A stretch of 64,000 bases of DNA from Plantago ovata. Lineage: Eukaryota > Streptophyta > Magnoliopsida > Lamiales > Plantaginaceae. A program made the translations under genes and the position numbers. The DNA lies in the NCBI GenBank assembly GCA_028274465.1, contig CM051456.1:87592753-87656752 (forward strand), written 5' to 3'. Each line of letters begins with the position of its first letter. The first letter of the stretch is position 1. Of this stretch, positions 10,549 to 21,915 are shown one piece after another. The notes under the pieces were generated by a model. It ran no database searches. It saw nothing but the letters and a program-made list of their open reading frames with translations, and was not told the origin of the DNA.

Positions 10549-10841
10549 AGCTCCCACTAACTTGGTGATTACCTTAAGTCCTTGGGAACATTTTATCGAA
10601 TAATTGAAACAACCAAATAATATATTCATAAAAATGTAATGCCAATTGTATTTAATAATGTATAAATAAATGAACATATATAAATAACAATAACTGAATG
10701 TGATCAAGTACATATCGTCCCTATCGTAGGTTGTCTCTAGGACATATATACGTTCAGTGCATTCATAACTAAAACTGAAAATATGATAAGTCATTCCACC
10801 AGCAAAAATTAAAGGACACAAATTATATAGAGTTCACTTAC
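10549..10841 (-). other. 4CL-type gene intron start and element J flank
   Basis: Downstream of the exon ending at 10842 the minus strand reads GTAAGTG, a strong plant 5' splice site, so this is intron. It is AT-rich. A 98-codon open frame spans it without similarity I can recognise and is probably chance. The intron continues into copia element J. Confidence 0.5.
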
Positions 10842-10879
10842 GATACAACTGCTGCATCTGATATGTGTGGGTTGCTCAG
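10842..10879 (-). pseudogene. 4CL-type exon, 3' segment (after the insertion)
   Basis: Continuation of the exon at 39257-39437 on the far side of element B. Removing one copy of the CTCAG duplication, the minus strand continues LLS-NPHISDAAVVS, as in 4CL-type acyl-CoA ligases where the conserved FQVAPAELE motif is followed by a P-x-I-x-D-A-A-V segment. The exon ends at 10842 with donor GTAAGT (10841-10836). This proves that the nested retrotransposons interrupt a coding exon. Confidence 0.8.
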
Positions 10880-12135
10880 TGACGAACGCGTTTGGATGTC
10901 GTGGACCAAGAAGTCAAATAAATTTGTTTTTAGCCAAAGACAATTCACAACTACAACGAAAACCGTAGTGTAGCAGTAGAATAACCTCGAGTGTCGATCT
11001 CTAAGGACTATAACTAGCTTTATCTAATCTAATTTAGAATATAAAATAGCAGACGACTTAGCAAAGGTTTTTCTTAACAGATAATGGAGATTGGTGATAG
11101 TATGGTCATTCAAAGCATAACGGGTTAATAATCATGCGTAAATTCCTCGGTCTTGCATGGAGATCTTTGATCAATGAATTGTCCAGTTGCAATTATCAAA
11201 CACTACGAAGATATAGATTTAGATAGGTCAAAGACCAATGAATTGTCCAATTATGTTCGGTAATTAATCAACAATACGAAGATAGAGATTTAGATAGATC
11301 AAAGAAATAAAGCAATAACACAGAGTATAATGTGCGATATAGCCATTATCATAATTATCAACCCTTCGCTAAGAAATCACATACTATCACCAACGAGAAG
11401 TTTAGCTACTCATAGTTGTCATGCAATCAACAGAAATCATAGAAGAAAACATGTTGAAAGATATATAAAAATAAGTAGAAAAACTGTAAGATATAATGTT
11501 ATCGAAGGTTGTCAATCTCCGAAGAATCGCGATCTTACAAGCTCCAAACTGCTAAAAAAAAAGTATCTCCTAAACTAAGAATCCCCAGAACCGGCTCTGG
11601 GGAATTCCTACCTAAAACTACAGAGAAAGGTGAGAGAAAAGGCCTGGAAAAGTATGAAAAACGGAGAAAAACTGAGCAACTATATATAGGCTATGAATTC
11701 TGTGGGGCGAAGGGCCCCACACACCGGGCGATTCGCCTGGTGTGGGGCGATTCGCCCCACATCCCGGGCGATTCGCCCGGGAGTAAATTTCGGCCCAGAA
11801 CGCGTTTTCGACGCGTTTTTGGATTTCCTCCCCTTTTCGGACTCGGTTTCTGACTTCTAGTGGCCTTCTAGCCTCCAGATTCAACCCCTAGACTTCAAAT
11901 CCTATCCGGAATCTTTCAGATACTCCAAATAGGCTTCTGGAACACAAATTCCTTGTTTACTTCAATATAATTGCCCGAAAAACCTCGTTTTTCAACCAAA
12001 ACCTGTAAAATAAAAACTAAAGGGAAACGTGACACTATTCTAATAAAATGCACTAAAATATAGCTAAATTAACATAGAGGATAGCTAAAATAGGTGAAAA
12101 AGACTTAAATGAAAGTGTAAAATACACATTCATCA
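10880..12135 (-). repeat. Element B 3' LTR
   Basis: A 1,256-bp LTR (TGACGAACG...ATTCATCA in plus-strand reading). It includes the GC-rich palindromic block near 11700-11785 and a TATA box beside it. Open frames across it are not genes. Confidence 0.92.
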
Positions 12136-12239
12136 AACTCCCCAAACCGAACCTTTGCTAGTCCTCAAGCAACTAAGCTAGACTCTAATTCAAAAAAACA
12201 ATGCAACACAAAAAATGGAGTCTCATGCCAAATAAAATG
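12136..12239 (-). other. Element B PPT and end of its 3' tail
   Basis: Complement of a PPT (AACTCCCCAAACCG at the LTR border), followed by 3' tail sequence that continues at 32489 after element C. Bases 12235-12239 (AAATG) are the left TSD of C. Confidence 0.85.
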
Positions 12240-13927
12240 TGTTAGGAAACTTGTAATTTTGATGAGCAATTAACCATGCTAAATTAAGAACAGTCCAGTA
12301 ACTAGTACTCTTAAGGTCCATAGGAATTTAGAATTTTAAGGACATTGTAAAAGAGGAACGTTTGCTGATGACTTAGTTAGGTATTAGATAAGTTATTTCT
12401 TTTGTGTATGACGTATTTTATTTCTGAGAAGAAAATATCTTATTGACACATTTGCGTATGATGTATTTTATTTTCTGAAAAGAAAATATCTTATTGATGC
12501 TTAGCTTTAATGAATCTTATTTTCTGAAAAGAAAATGACCTATTGAAGCATTTGCTGAAGATATATTTTGTTTATTACAAACAAATTATTGAAGCAAATA
12601 AGAAACCGGTCAGAATCTTGAAGACTTTTGAAGATCTGAAGATTTGAAGACTTGAAGACTTGAAGATTGCTCAAGACTGGTAAGGCACGTGTTTTCTCAG
12701 AAAGTGGAATGTTCAACAACAGCATTGCATAAGTGAAAATCTGAAAGACAGAGTAGGTTGTGCTTGCTGAAACTGAGACTGAACACTTGCTGATGAACAT
12801 ATGTGACCTCTTGCTGAATGTACGAGATTTTGCGCTCCAATGTTACTGTTTGAATTCTATTCAAATGTGCATTTATTGCAAAGCTTACACGCAAAGGACA
12901 TGAAGACTAGAAGACAAACAAAGTCGCTGCTGAAAGTACAAAAGCAAGATAGTGACATGTTAAGGAACAAAAGCCTTAGGATTTGAAATTCAAATGGCTC
13001 CTTACTTGCACTATAAATAGAGGTCATCCGGAAAAGAGTTGAAGTGTGTCAACAACGTGATCAAACTCTCACTTGTGCTTAAAAACCCACAAACCTTCAA
13101 TCACTCTTACTGCCATTGATCCGTTCCAAGACTTAAAGCTTGAAAAAGCTACTTGTGAAGAAGTAGAACAAACTCGGCTAAGAAATTAGTTTAGTGTTCT
13201 TTCTTTCGAACAAGAACAAGTCTTGACACCAGAAACAATCAAACTTGCTTACTGCAAAGTATTCCAAGTTGTGTTTCTTAGATTACTTGTTGTAACTGAG
13301 TAAGTTATAATTAAGTCATCTCACCCCAAAACTCTCTAACTGAAAATACACCCTTTCAGGCGTGATATTCAGGGGGGAACTTAATCGAACATAGTTTTGC
13401 TGATTAAAAGTACCAAGTTTGGTGGAGAAAAAGGTTGAGTTCTCTAGTTTAGGTTGGAGACAAAGCAAGTGCGCTTTGATTTCTGTTGAATCGCTTTAGA
13501 TAGGAGATTGTAAGGAACCTCAATCATATCTTAGTGGATTCAGTCCTAGAAAGGACAAAGTGGATTAATTGAGAGATTACGCCACTCTCAGATACCACTA
13601 TAAAAGCGTTTGTGTGATTTACTTACTGCATTTAGCTTTCAGCAAATTATATCTGTTTGTACACAGTCACTCACTTCACTTGCTGAAAACTCTTTACTTG
13701 TTGAAAGAGCACTTATCGTTTCAAAGACTTCCGCTCTTTGATTTTAAGTATCAGCAAACCAAGCTACTGGAAAGTAACTTACGCTTGCTGAGAAAGTTAA
13801 GTATCAGCAACCTCATTACTGAAAAGTAATAAGTACTTGCTGAGAATGTTTTTTAAACGACGAAAGTTTGAAAAGACTATTCACCCCCCCCCCTCTAGTC
13901 TTTTCTTGTTGTTTAAAGGGACCAACA
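12240..13927 (+). repeat. Element C 5' LTR
   Basis: A 1,688-bp LTR starting TGTTAGG and ending CCAACA. TATA box TATAAATA lies at 13012-13019. It is rich in GCTGA/TCAGC words. A long C run (13885-13893) lies just before its end. Confidence 0.95.
13012..13019 (+). promoter_or_regulatory. Element C LTR TATA box
   Basis: TATAAATA within CACTATAAATAGAGG. The identical motif occurs at 31568-31575 in the 3' LTR. A leader of roughly 880 nt would follow within the LTR. Confidence 0.65.
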
Positions 13928-13929
13928 AG

Positions 13930-13941
13930 TGGTATCAGAGC
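13930..13941 (+). promoter_or_regulatory. Element C primer binding site (tRNA-iMet)
   Basis: TGGTATCAGAGC begins 2 nt after the 5' LTR, the usual plant copia PBS. Confidence 0.92.
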
Positions 13942-14049
13942 AGGAGGTTCTTTAGCCTTCTGCACTGAACCTAGATCCCCTTAAGTGCTTTCCGTAAATC
14001 ACTCTCACTTGATCAGTTTGGTAGTGCTTTCCGTAAATCACTCGCATAA
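13942..14049 (+). other. Leader remnant; gag and protease deleted
   Basis: Short untranslated leader containing a 21-bp direct repeat (GTGCTTTCCGTAAATCACTC at 13988 and again at about 14026). It runs straight into integrase sequence (LNKLSKKALVVGLPRV), so gag, protease and the first part of integrase are absent. Confidence 0.7.
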
Positions 14050-14073
14050 ACGAACAAGTCATCTAAACTCAAG

Positions 14074-16979
14074 ACTCTGAATAAGCTGTCTAAAAAGGCA
14101 CTTGTAGTTGGATTACCTAGGGTTACTTTTAAGAAGGATGGTGTTTGCAATGCATGTCAGCAAGGAAAGCAAACCAAATCTTCTTTCAAGAACAAGGCAG
14201 TACCGTCAACTACAAAACCTTTACAACTCTTACACATGGACTTGTTTGAATCTTCTTCAACAAGCTATGCTGGTAAGAAGTATGGTCTAGTCGTGGTAGA
14301 TGACTATTCAAGATTCACTTGGGTAGTATTCATCAAGCACAAATCTGAAACCAAGACTGAAATACCTAACTTGCTGAATAAGCTTGAAGTCATGAAAAAT
14401 GACAAGGTAAAAGTCATAAGGACAGACCATGGTACTGAGTTTGTAAACCAGTACATAACTGAATATTGTACCTCAAAAGGTATTGAACATCAGTTATCCT
14501 CAGTAAGGACACCACAGCAAAACGGTATTGCTGAACGGAAGAATCGTACCCTGAAAGAAGCCGCAAGAACAATGCTTGCTGACACTGAAATAAGTGAGGC
14601 TTACTGGGTTGAAGCGATTAATACCGCCTGCTATACTCAGAATAGATGTTTGATTACTAAGGAATACAACAAATCTCCTTATGAATTATTTGTTGGTAGA
14701 CCTCCTAACATCACTCATCTAAGAGTATTTGGTTGCAAGTGTTCGTTCTTAATAATGGTAGAGAATACCTAAGAACATTTCAACCAAAGGCAGACGAAGC
14801 GATATTTCTTGGCTACTCCTTGCATAGTAAAGCTTATAGAGTTTACAACAAAAAGGCACAAAAGATTGAAGAATCTGTGCATGTTGTATTCTACGAAAAG
14901 TCACAAGGTGTGCCTGCTGAAGAAGAAATATCAGAATGTATGAAAAAGCTAATCATACATGAGCAAAGAACTGAATCTGATGCTAGGCAAATTAAGCCAA
15001 TTGAGCTAAATGATGATTCTGACAATGACTCTCCTCCCCCGAGTCATGACAAGATAAATATAGTTCACGACAAAGAATTTCCAGCAAAAGATGCGGTTGC
15101 TCCGGAAGTTGCTGAAATAACGCAATCTCCAGTGCCTGCTGATGAAATACCTCAATCCAGCAATGCTGAACAAGCAGTTGCTGACGAACAAATCTCAGCA
15201 GAAACACAAATTCCCAGTGGTACTGAACAAGTACTTACTGAAGAGTCACATGCTGATGAGCAAACATATCCTGATCCAACAAACAGGAAACCTGTTAATA
15301 AATGGATTAGAGATCATCCTTCTACGGATATGATTGGCGATATTAATAAACGCCAAGTGACTAGATCCAAAGCTACTCAAGGACTTGCTGAAGAAGCAAC
15401 TCTCGTAGAAGTAGAATCTCTATTCTCTTGCTTTGTATCAGAAATTGAACCTAAAACCATAGAAGAAGCTTTGAAGCATTCTGAATGGATAAAGGAAATT
15501 CAAGAAGAATTGGATCAATTTGAAAGAAACAAAGTCTGGAAACTTGTGCCACTTGCTGAAGATAAGAAAGCTATTGGTACAAAGTGGGTGTTCAGAAATA
15601 AGCTGAGCGAGTCTGGTGAAGTAACAAGAAATAAAGCACGCTTAGTTGCTCAAGTTTACTGTCAGACTGAAGGATTGGACTATGATGAGTCTTACGCTCC
15701 AGTTGCAAGATTGGATGCAATTAGGCTTTTCTTGGCCTTTGCTGCTCACAATGACTTCATTGTTTACCAAATGGATGTTAAGAGTGCATTATTAAATGGT
15801 GAACTTGCTGAAGAAGTCTACCTAGAACAACCCCCTGGCTTTGAACTTCCCTCAGAAATCAAGATGGTATACAAGGTTCAGAAAGCTGTATATGGTCTAA
15901 AGCAAACACCAAGAGCATGGTATGATACCTTGGCTAAATTCTTGCTGGAAAATGGTTTCAAGAAAGGTGAAGTTGACAAAACTCTTTTTACCATGAACCA
16001 TGATGGTAAATTAATCTTAGTTCAAATTTATGTGGATGACATAATTTTTGGATCTAAGGACAAGCAAATTTGTGATGATTTTGCCAAACTCATGACTAAT
16101 AAGTTTGAAATGAGTATGATGGGAAAATTGAATTATTTCCTACGGTTGCAAGTCAAGCAACTCAAAGATGGAATATTCATAAATCAAGCAAAGTATGCGA
16201 AAGAAATGGTCAGAAAGTTTAGGATCAAAGAGGATGAGAAACCTGAAAAGATCCCTATGAGTGTTGGTACCAAATTGGGCTATACTAAAGAGGACAAAAG
16301 TGTTGAAGAACACAAGTATAGGAAGCTCATTGGTTCCTTGTTGTATCTAACAGCAAGTAGACCTGACATTCAGTATGCTGTTTGTGTGTGTGCAAGATTC
16401 CAATCTGATCCAAGAGAATCACACTACAAAAAGGCAATTAAAATACTGAAATATGTTAAAGGTACAGTCAATGTTGGATTATGGTATCCTAAAGATTCTG
16501 GACTTGAATTGGTTGGCTATTCTGATGCTAATCATGGTGGATCAACTCTTGATAGAAAAAGTACCTCTGGAACTTGTCAGTTTTTGGGTACTAGATTAAT
16601 ATCATGGTTCAGCAAGAAGCAAACGTGTGTCGCCAATTCATCTACTGAATCTGAATACATTGCAGCTGGTTGTTGCACAGCTCAAATCCTATGGATTCAG
16701 CAACAATTAAGAGATTATGGTATTTCTGCAAAGAAAACACCAATCTTTTGTGATAATACAAGTGCTATTGCAATTACGCAAAATCCTAAGTTTCACTCTA
16801 GGACCAAGCACATTGATATTAGACATCATTTCATTAGAGATCATGTGGAAAAAGGTGATATTGAGGTTGTGAAAGTAGGTACTGAAGATCAGCTTGCTGA
16901 CATCTTTACCAAGCCCCTACCGGATAATAGGTTCGCAATGCTAAGGTATAACCTTGGATTGATTGAACTACCTCAATAA
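14074..16979 (+). pseudogene. Copia pol: integrase (5' truncated), RT, RNase H
   Basis: The frame opens upstream of the first ATG with LNKLSKKALVVGLPRVTF and the CNACQQGKQ zinc-binding end of integrase. The catalytic core follows (DLFESSST, VVVDDYSRFTWV, IRTDHGTEF, TPQQNGIAERKNRT). A 1-nt deletion near 14741 breaks the frame; coding resumes through FVLNN and FLGYS, an acidic linker, then RT ([37 protein letters not shown], catalytic [10 protein letters not shown]) and RNase H ([35 protein letters not shown]), ending [10 protein letters not shown]. The wording [15 protein letters not shown] is typical of Sireviruses. Inactive because of the 5' deletion and the frameshift. Confidence 0.92.
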
Positions 16980-17210
16980 AGGATACACTTGGCACAATGC
17001 TGAAACAGGTATTCAGCAAGCCAAAGTATTCCTGTCCAAAAGACCAAGTCACTGATTTCTTCTAAGAAATGATAAGTCACAACATGATTGTTGAAACAGG
17101 CATTCAGCAAGTAATTCCTTCAAAACAGGTATTTGTTAGGAAACTTGACCATTTGCTGAGACAGGCGCTCAGTAAAGTGAAAGAACTTAAGAATTGCTGA
17201 GACGGGTACT
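16980..17210 (+). repeat. Hairpin array of element C, left half
   Basis: Spacer after pol with quasi-palindromic 17-mers: CTGAAACAGGTATTCAG (17000-17016), a variant at 17091-17107, CTGAGACAGGCGCTCAG (17156-17172), and a fourth starting at 17197. The fourth is cut by element D; its CAG end lies after D at 24587. The array continues at 24587-24733. Confidence 0.7.
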
Positions 17211-18478
17211 TGATGAACGCGGGTTTGTCAGTTCCGAATTCAGTCAAATAATATTGTATTTAGCCAAAGGCAATCCACAACTACAACGAAAACAGTAGTG
17301 TAGTAGTAGAATGACTCGAGTGTCGTTCTCTCAGGACTATAACTAGCTTTATCTATTTAACAAGAGAATATAAAACAGCAGACAGAAAGCAATAGGGGGT
17401 TTCAAGCAGATAATGGAGATTGGTGATAGTATGGTCCTTCTTAACATAATGGGTCGATAATCATGCATAAATTCCTCGGTCTTGCATAGAGATCTTTGAA
17501 TCAATCTTGTGTCCTGTTGCAAGTATTAAGCACTACGAAGATAATAAGGGTCTGACTCATCAACAACTAACGTAATGTGTTCCGTAATCATTCAACACTA
17601 TGAAGATAATTTGGTCTGATTGGTCGACAAGTGTCCAAGTGTGCATAATTATCAATACAACATACGAGAATTTTGGTGTTCAACTGATCAACGAAATAAT
17701 GCAATGACACGGAGTATAATGCGCGATATAGCCATTAGCATGATTATCTTCCCTCGCTAAGAATTCACATACTACCACCAACGATAAATTTAGCTACTCA
17801 TAGGCATGCAATCAATAGCAATCATAGAAGAAAACATATTGAAAGAATATAAAATAAGTAGATAAAAGTTGTAAGATGCAAAGTTACCGAAGGTTGTCAA
17901 TCTCCGGATGATTGCGATCCTACGCGCTCCAATCTGCTATGAAAAAGTATCCCCTAAGCTATGGAACTCCCAGGACAGGCCCCGGGAAGTTCCTACCTAA
18001 AACTATAGAGAGAGGTGAGAAAGTAGGCTTGGAAAGATATGATTTTCGGAGAGAAAACTCGCAACTATATAGGCCCGGAAATTGCCCGCGGCGGTTCGCC
18101 TCTGGCTGGGGCGGTTCGCCCCACAGTGTAAACGTGGAATTTCCGCGTTTTCGACGCAGTTTTGGATTTCTTTGCCTTTTCGGACTCGGTTTCAGACTTC
18201 TAATGGCCTTCTAACCTCCAGATTCGACCCCTAGACTCCAAATCCTATCCGGAAACCTTCAGATACTCCAAATATGCTTCTGGAACACCAATTCCTTGTA
18301 GACTTTAATATAATTGTCTGTAAATCTCCGAATTTCAACCAAAACCTGTAAAATAAAATCTAAAGGGAAACGTGACACTATTCTAATAAAATGTACTAAA
18401 ATATAGCTAAATTAACATAGAGGATAGCTAAAATAGGTGAAAAAGACACGAATGAAAGTGTAAAATACACATTCATCA
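17211..18478 (-). repeat. Element D 3' LTR
   Basis: A 1,268-bp LTR (TGATGAACG...ATTCATCA). The palindromic block has the form GGGGCGGTTCGCCCC at 18084-18122, with a TATA-like motif near 18064. Its open frames are not genes. Confidence 0.93.
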
Positions 18479-19895
18479 AACTCCCCAAACCGAACCTTTG
18501 CTTGTCCTCAAGCAACTAAGCTAGACTCTAATACAAAAAACATGCAAGACTAAAAAATGGAGTTTCATACCAAATAAAATGAACTAATCTACTGAATCTA
18601 CCAAATAACATATGAACAAAAACCATATAAATCAAAGCATGAATATAGGTTGAAGAATACCTCGATTGACTTATACACATCAACATAAGCACTTATGTCA
18701 GACAAGATAGTCTCTCGTAACATTCTCTACCTGGACCTAGTCAGTGACGACGTAATGATGCATGTTAAAATACGAATGGTTGCCCCGTGCCTATGAAACT
18801 GAGGTCTTACTGCTGTTCCACCATGTTAAGACTTTCCCTCAAAAGAGGTCGAACCAGTACTGGCTCTCGTCAAACGAAGGAGGGTTCCCTATAAAAGATA
18901 ACTCTCCCCTATTCTACCCATCTCTCAAGTAAAGTCTTAAGCTATTCACCACTTCCTGAATGGCAGGACGAGGGTGGTCTAGAACAGATGACACTTAAGA
19001 CAAAAAAGATAAAAAATAGAAAAATACAATTACGAACAATACGAAAAATGGAAAAGACTCGATACTTTGCTAAACTGCTATTCGGCTTTTCTTTTTTGGA
19101 CCCTTCTTTGCTTTTTGGGGTCTTCTCTTTTTTTTTTTCTTTTTTTTTTTTTTCTTTCCAGATCCTTTTTTTTTTTTTCTCTTTCCTTTTTTCCTGGAAT
19201 TTTCTTTCTTTTTTTTCCAATTTTTTTCCTAGCCAGCAGTAGCATAACAAAGAGAGAAACAAAAAGACTCACACGACTTCCCCAAACCTATTCGAAAGAA
19301 TAGGTTGGAGTACAAAATTTACGGAAAAGGAAAAATAAACTCACGATACGAAAAATAAAAAACAGAAACAAGTCTATGATGGTGTAACCCTCTCCCCAAA
19401 CCTATTCGGAAGAATAGGTTATAAACAAAGGATCACACATTCTCACACTACCTCCTTCCTAGGCATTTAGCAATCTCAAAGCATGGTGAAGACTTGTTGC
19501 CTCTTAGGTACATAATTACTCGGGAAAACAACCATAAGACCCTAACATGCATCATCCTATTATAAAGGCCTTCGTGAACCGCAGTAGAGAAAACACCACT
19601 AAGTGATGTCGAGACTACCTAGCTCAACTAAGTGCAATACATAAATGAGACAAGCCAAACGAGAAAAACCTCAAACAAATTCATAGAGATGAAGCATACG
19701 ATTAATGGCATAGCTAGCTGATCTACCCAATAAAAAAAGTTCAAAAAATTCGGCAATAAACTCCATATAAAACATGCAAGACTATCCTAGGAATAATGTA
19801 GTGAAATGCAACCTAAAAAACTAAGAAAGCAGTAAACGTGCAAATGCAAATGCAGATAAATAAAGCATGCGAGGTACTATACTCATCCTACCAAT
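18479..19895 (-). other. Element D PPT and 3' tail with hairpins and homopurine tract
   Basis: Starts with the PPT complement AACTCCCCAAACCG. It contains a pyrimidine tract (19085-19235; purine on the sense strand) and two palindromes (19285-19306 and 19399-19420), each abutting CCCC of a GGTTTGGGG motif. Colinear with 1430-2724 of element A and with E and B. No real coding. Confidence 0.75.
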
Positions 19896-20851
19896 TCCAA
19901 GCTCCAAACTAACAACATCAGATCACTTAAATCCCATCCCCCCTCATGAAATTAACGCTAGTCCCTAGCAGTAAGAAAATGAGGAAATAAGATGTGATAC
20001 TAGATGTTATCCCATGGTTTGGCCTCGGTCGGCTGAGTATGCTGCTCTTGAGTTATTGGGCCTCTTCTGGGAGCTTCATATATGATCATCGGGACTTGTG
20101 GTAGTGGCAGTAGTTCCATCAAAAGTTCTGATAGGACAAATTCAACCATCGGTATAATCATCGTCCCTCTTGTATTCATTGTCACTACTGTCACGCACAT
20201 CCTCACTAGTAGAGTTGTAGTGGCAGGTTGAATTCTCAAGATTACCCGCCGCTGTTATGGAATTCTCCATCCTGTAGCCCTCCAATAGGATGTGAACTGT
20301 TGAAGGGGAAAGGGTAGTGGTATCAGGACTTCCCCTTCCAACGGTTTACTCCACGAGAAGGTTTCAGTCAGCTGTTCGGATACTCAAAAGTCTTCTACCT
20401 CTTTCTCCAATTTTGTCCACATTCTCTACAGTTGATGCTCCCAATATCAATGTTATGCTCCCTTTAGAGGCAAGCAAGGGGCACCCCAACAAGGTGCTGG
20501 GTACCCATGTCATTACGTTTTGGAACCAAGCTAGCGCTTCGGAACCTTCGAGCAACTGCGAACTCAAGATCAAATCCGTCGCTGCGAGAATGTCCCGGTG
20601 CCTTCCAGTTCACACGAACTTTGCAGTCCTTGTGATGGAGTGATGATGTAATAGTGGTTTCTGACCCTTCGGTGGTGCATGAATAGGCATAGGAGTCCTC
20701 ACTCCAGGTGTACTCTAGCTCCTCCTCTTGGATAATCCACGACGTTGTTTCCAAACCCCTTGGCTCAAACGCACATCTAGCGAGATCACCTTCCTTGACA
20801 TGGTTCTTCACAGCAATCATTCGGGAATGCTCCCTTCCCTTAGTATGGTAC
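19896..20851 (-). other. Element D possible second ORF region, decayed
   Basis: Region 3' of the predicted intron. One minus-strand frame (about 20851-20464) reads GREHSRMIAVKNHVKEGDL through ARRFRSASLVPKRNDMG to VGVPLACL and a stop. The matching region of element B (34623-34386) has the same frame ending at the same stop. Further on, minus-strand frames around 20000-20290 share an acidic Asn/Asp-rich peptide with B (33997-34206). I recognise no domain. This could be the remains of a protein made from a separate transcript, or non-coding sequence with chance frames. Confidence 0.35.
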
Positions 20852-21395
20852 CTACAAACAGCGATTAGCACCTCGTATGACTCAAAACAAACTCAAAGAT
20901 ATACTAGTGTAAAAACGAGACACACAAGTGATAAAATCAACAATCGAACTCCCCAAACCACAATGTCTAGCCTAGCTTCTTCATCATGCAACATATCAAC
21001 GTAACTACTACATGCAATACATCACATCATGCTCCTACTAGACAACCAATAACCTTGATAACAAGGTTTCAATTCATACCATAGCAGCGCAAAAAATTCA
21101 ACAGCATAAATCCTCATTCTCAACTAATAAGCATTCTATCGTCAAATCCACCAACATTACACCAATAAACATATCCATATGCTATAAATCAAAGATAAAG
21201 ACATAATGCATAACAAGATATATCATCTAATAGCAAAATACCCAAATCAACCATTCAAGCAAAATTTAACATGCAATTGATAATAAATAACATGTCTAAT
21301 CACATAAACAACATACCCATGCATCAAACAAGCATAATTGAAGCTCAAATTAGAAAATCCCCAAATTCGAAAATTAGGGTTCTTAAAGATGATAC
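20852..21395 (-). other. Predicted 544-nt intron of element D second cassette
   Basis: Donor CTGAG/GTATC at 21396/21395 and acceptor TGTTTGTAG at 20852, with pyrimidine-rich sequence before it. The same boundaries and nearly the same length occur in B (34624-35162, 539 nt) and F (53399-53938, 540 nt). Splicing is predicted, not shown. Confidence 0.5.
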
Positions 21396-21915
21396 CTCAG
21401 ATCTGCAAATCTAACGAATTAGGATGAAATATGATCGGTTAGGGTGATAGATCATGTAATAGGCTTCGAATTAAGCTAAAGAACACTCAATTTGGTCAAG
21501 AAACGAAGAAGTTATGAAGATTTAGAAGCAAAATCGCACTTTTCGGGTTTTTTGGGAGTATGGATGAAGAAGAACGAAGAAAATAATGATTTGGGGTTGA
21601 AATCCGCGTTTTTTAAGATCTGGGACTGTGGGGCGGTTCGCCCCACCACGGGGCGGTTCGCCCCGTGCTCCCTAATGCGGGGAGACGGGTCCCGATGTCA
21701 GAAAATGCGGTTTAAATCCCGAAACTAATTTTTTTCAAAAAACCACTCAAACAAAAGCATATACGACACACACATGAACAAATTCGCATATGAGAAGCAA
21801 ATAGTTCCAGAATGAAATGCATGCAGAAAAGCAGTAAAGAAAGCGATAAAAAATTCCGGGTTGCCTCCCGGATAGCGTCATTGTTTTAAGTCTTTGACTC
21901 GACTCCTGTCTCCGC
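21396..21915 (-). promoter_or_regulatory. Element D second cassette: GC palindromes, first exon, post-gag hairpin
   Basis: Between the gag-PR stop and the predicted intron. It contains the hairpin CCGGGTTGCCTCCCGG (21856-21871), which in the sense direction is followed by a T-rich run. It also has the palindromes GGGGCGGTTCGCCCC (about 21630-21665), resembling those just upstream of the LTR TATA box, and a 5'-UTR-like segment. Replaces the pol gene of autonomous relatives. Confidence 0.45.

Noticed and set aside
12540..12894. Open frames of 60-90 codons inside the element C LTRs (12540-13829 and 31096-32385)
   Set aside because: Present in both LTRs only because the LTRs are nearly identical; no known protein, and located in regulatory/leader sequence.
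14108..14290. 60-codon frame starting at 14108
   Set aside because: Out-of-frame shadow of the integrase coding sequence that reads through GVCNACQQGKQ and MDLFESSST.
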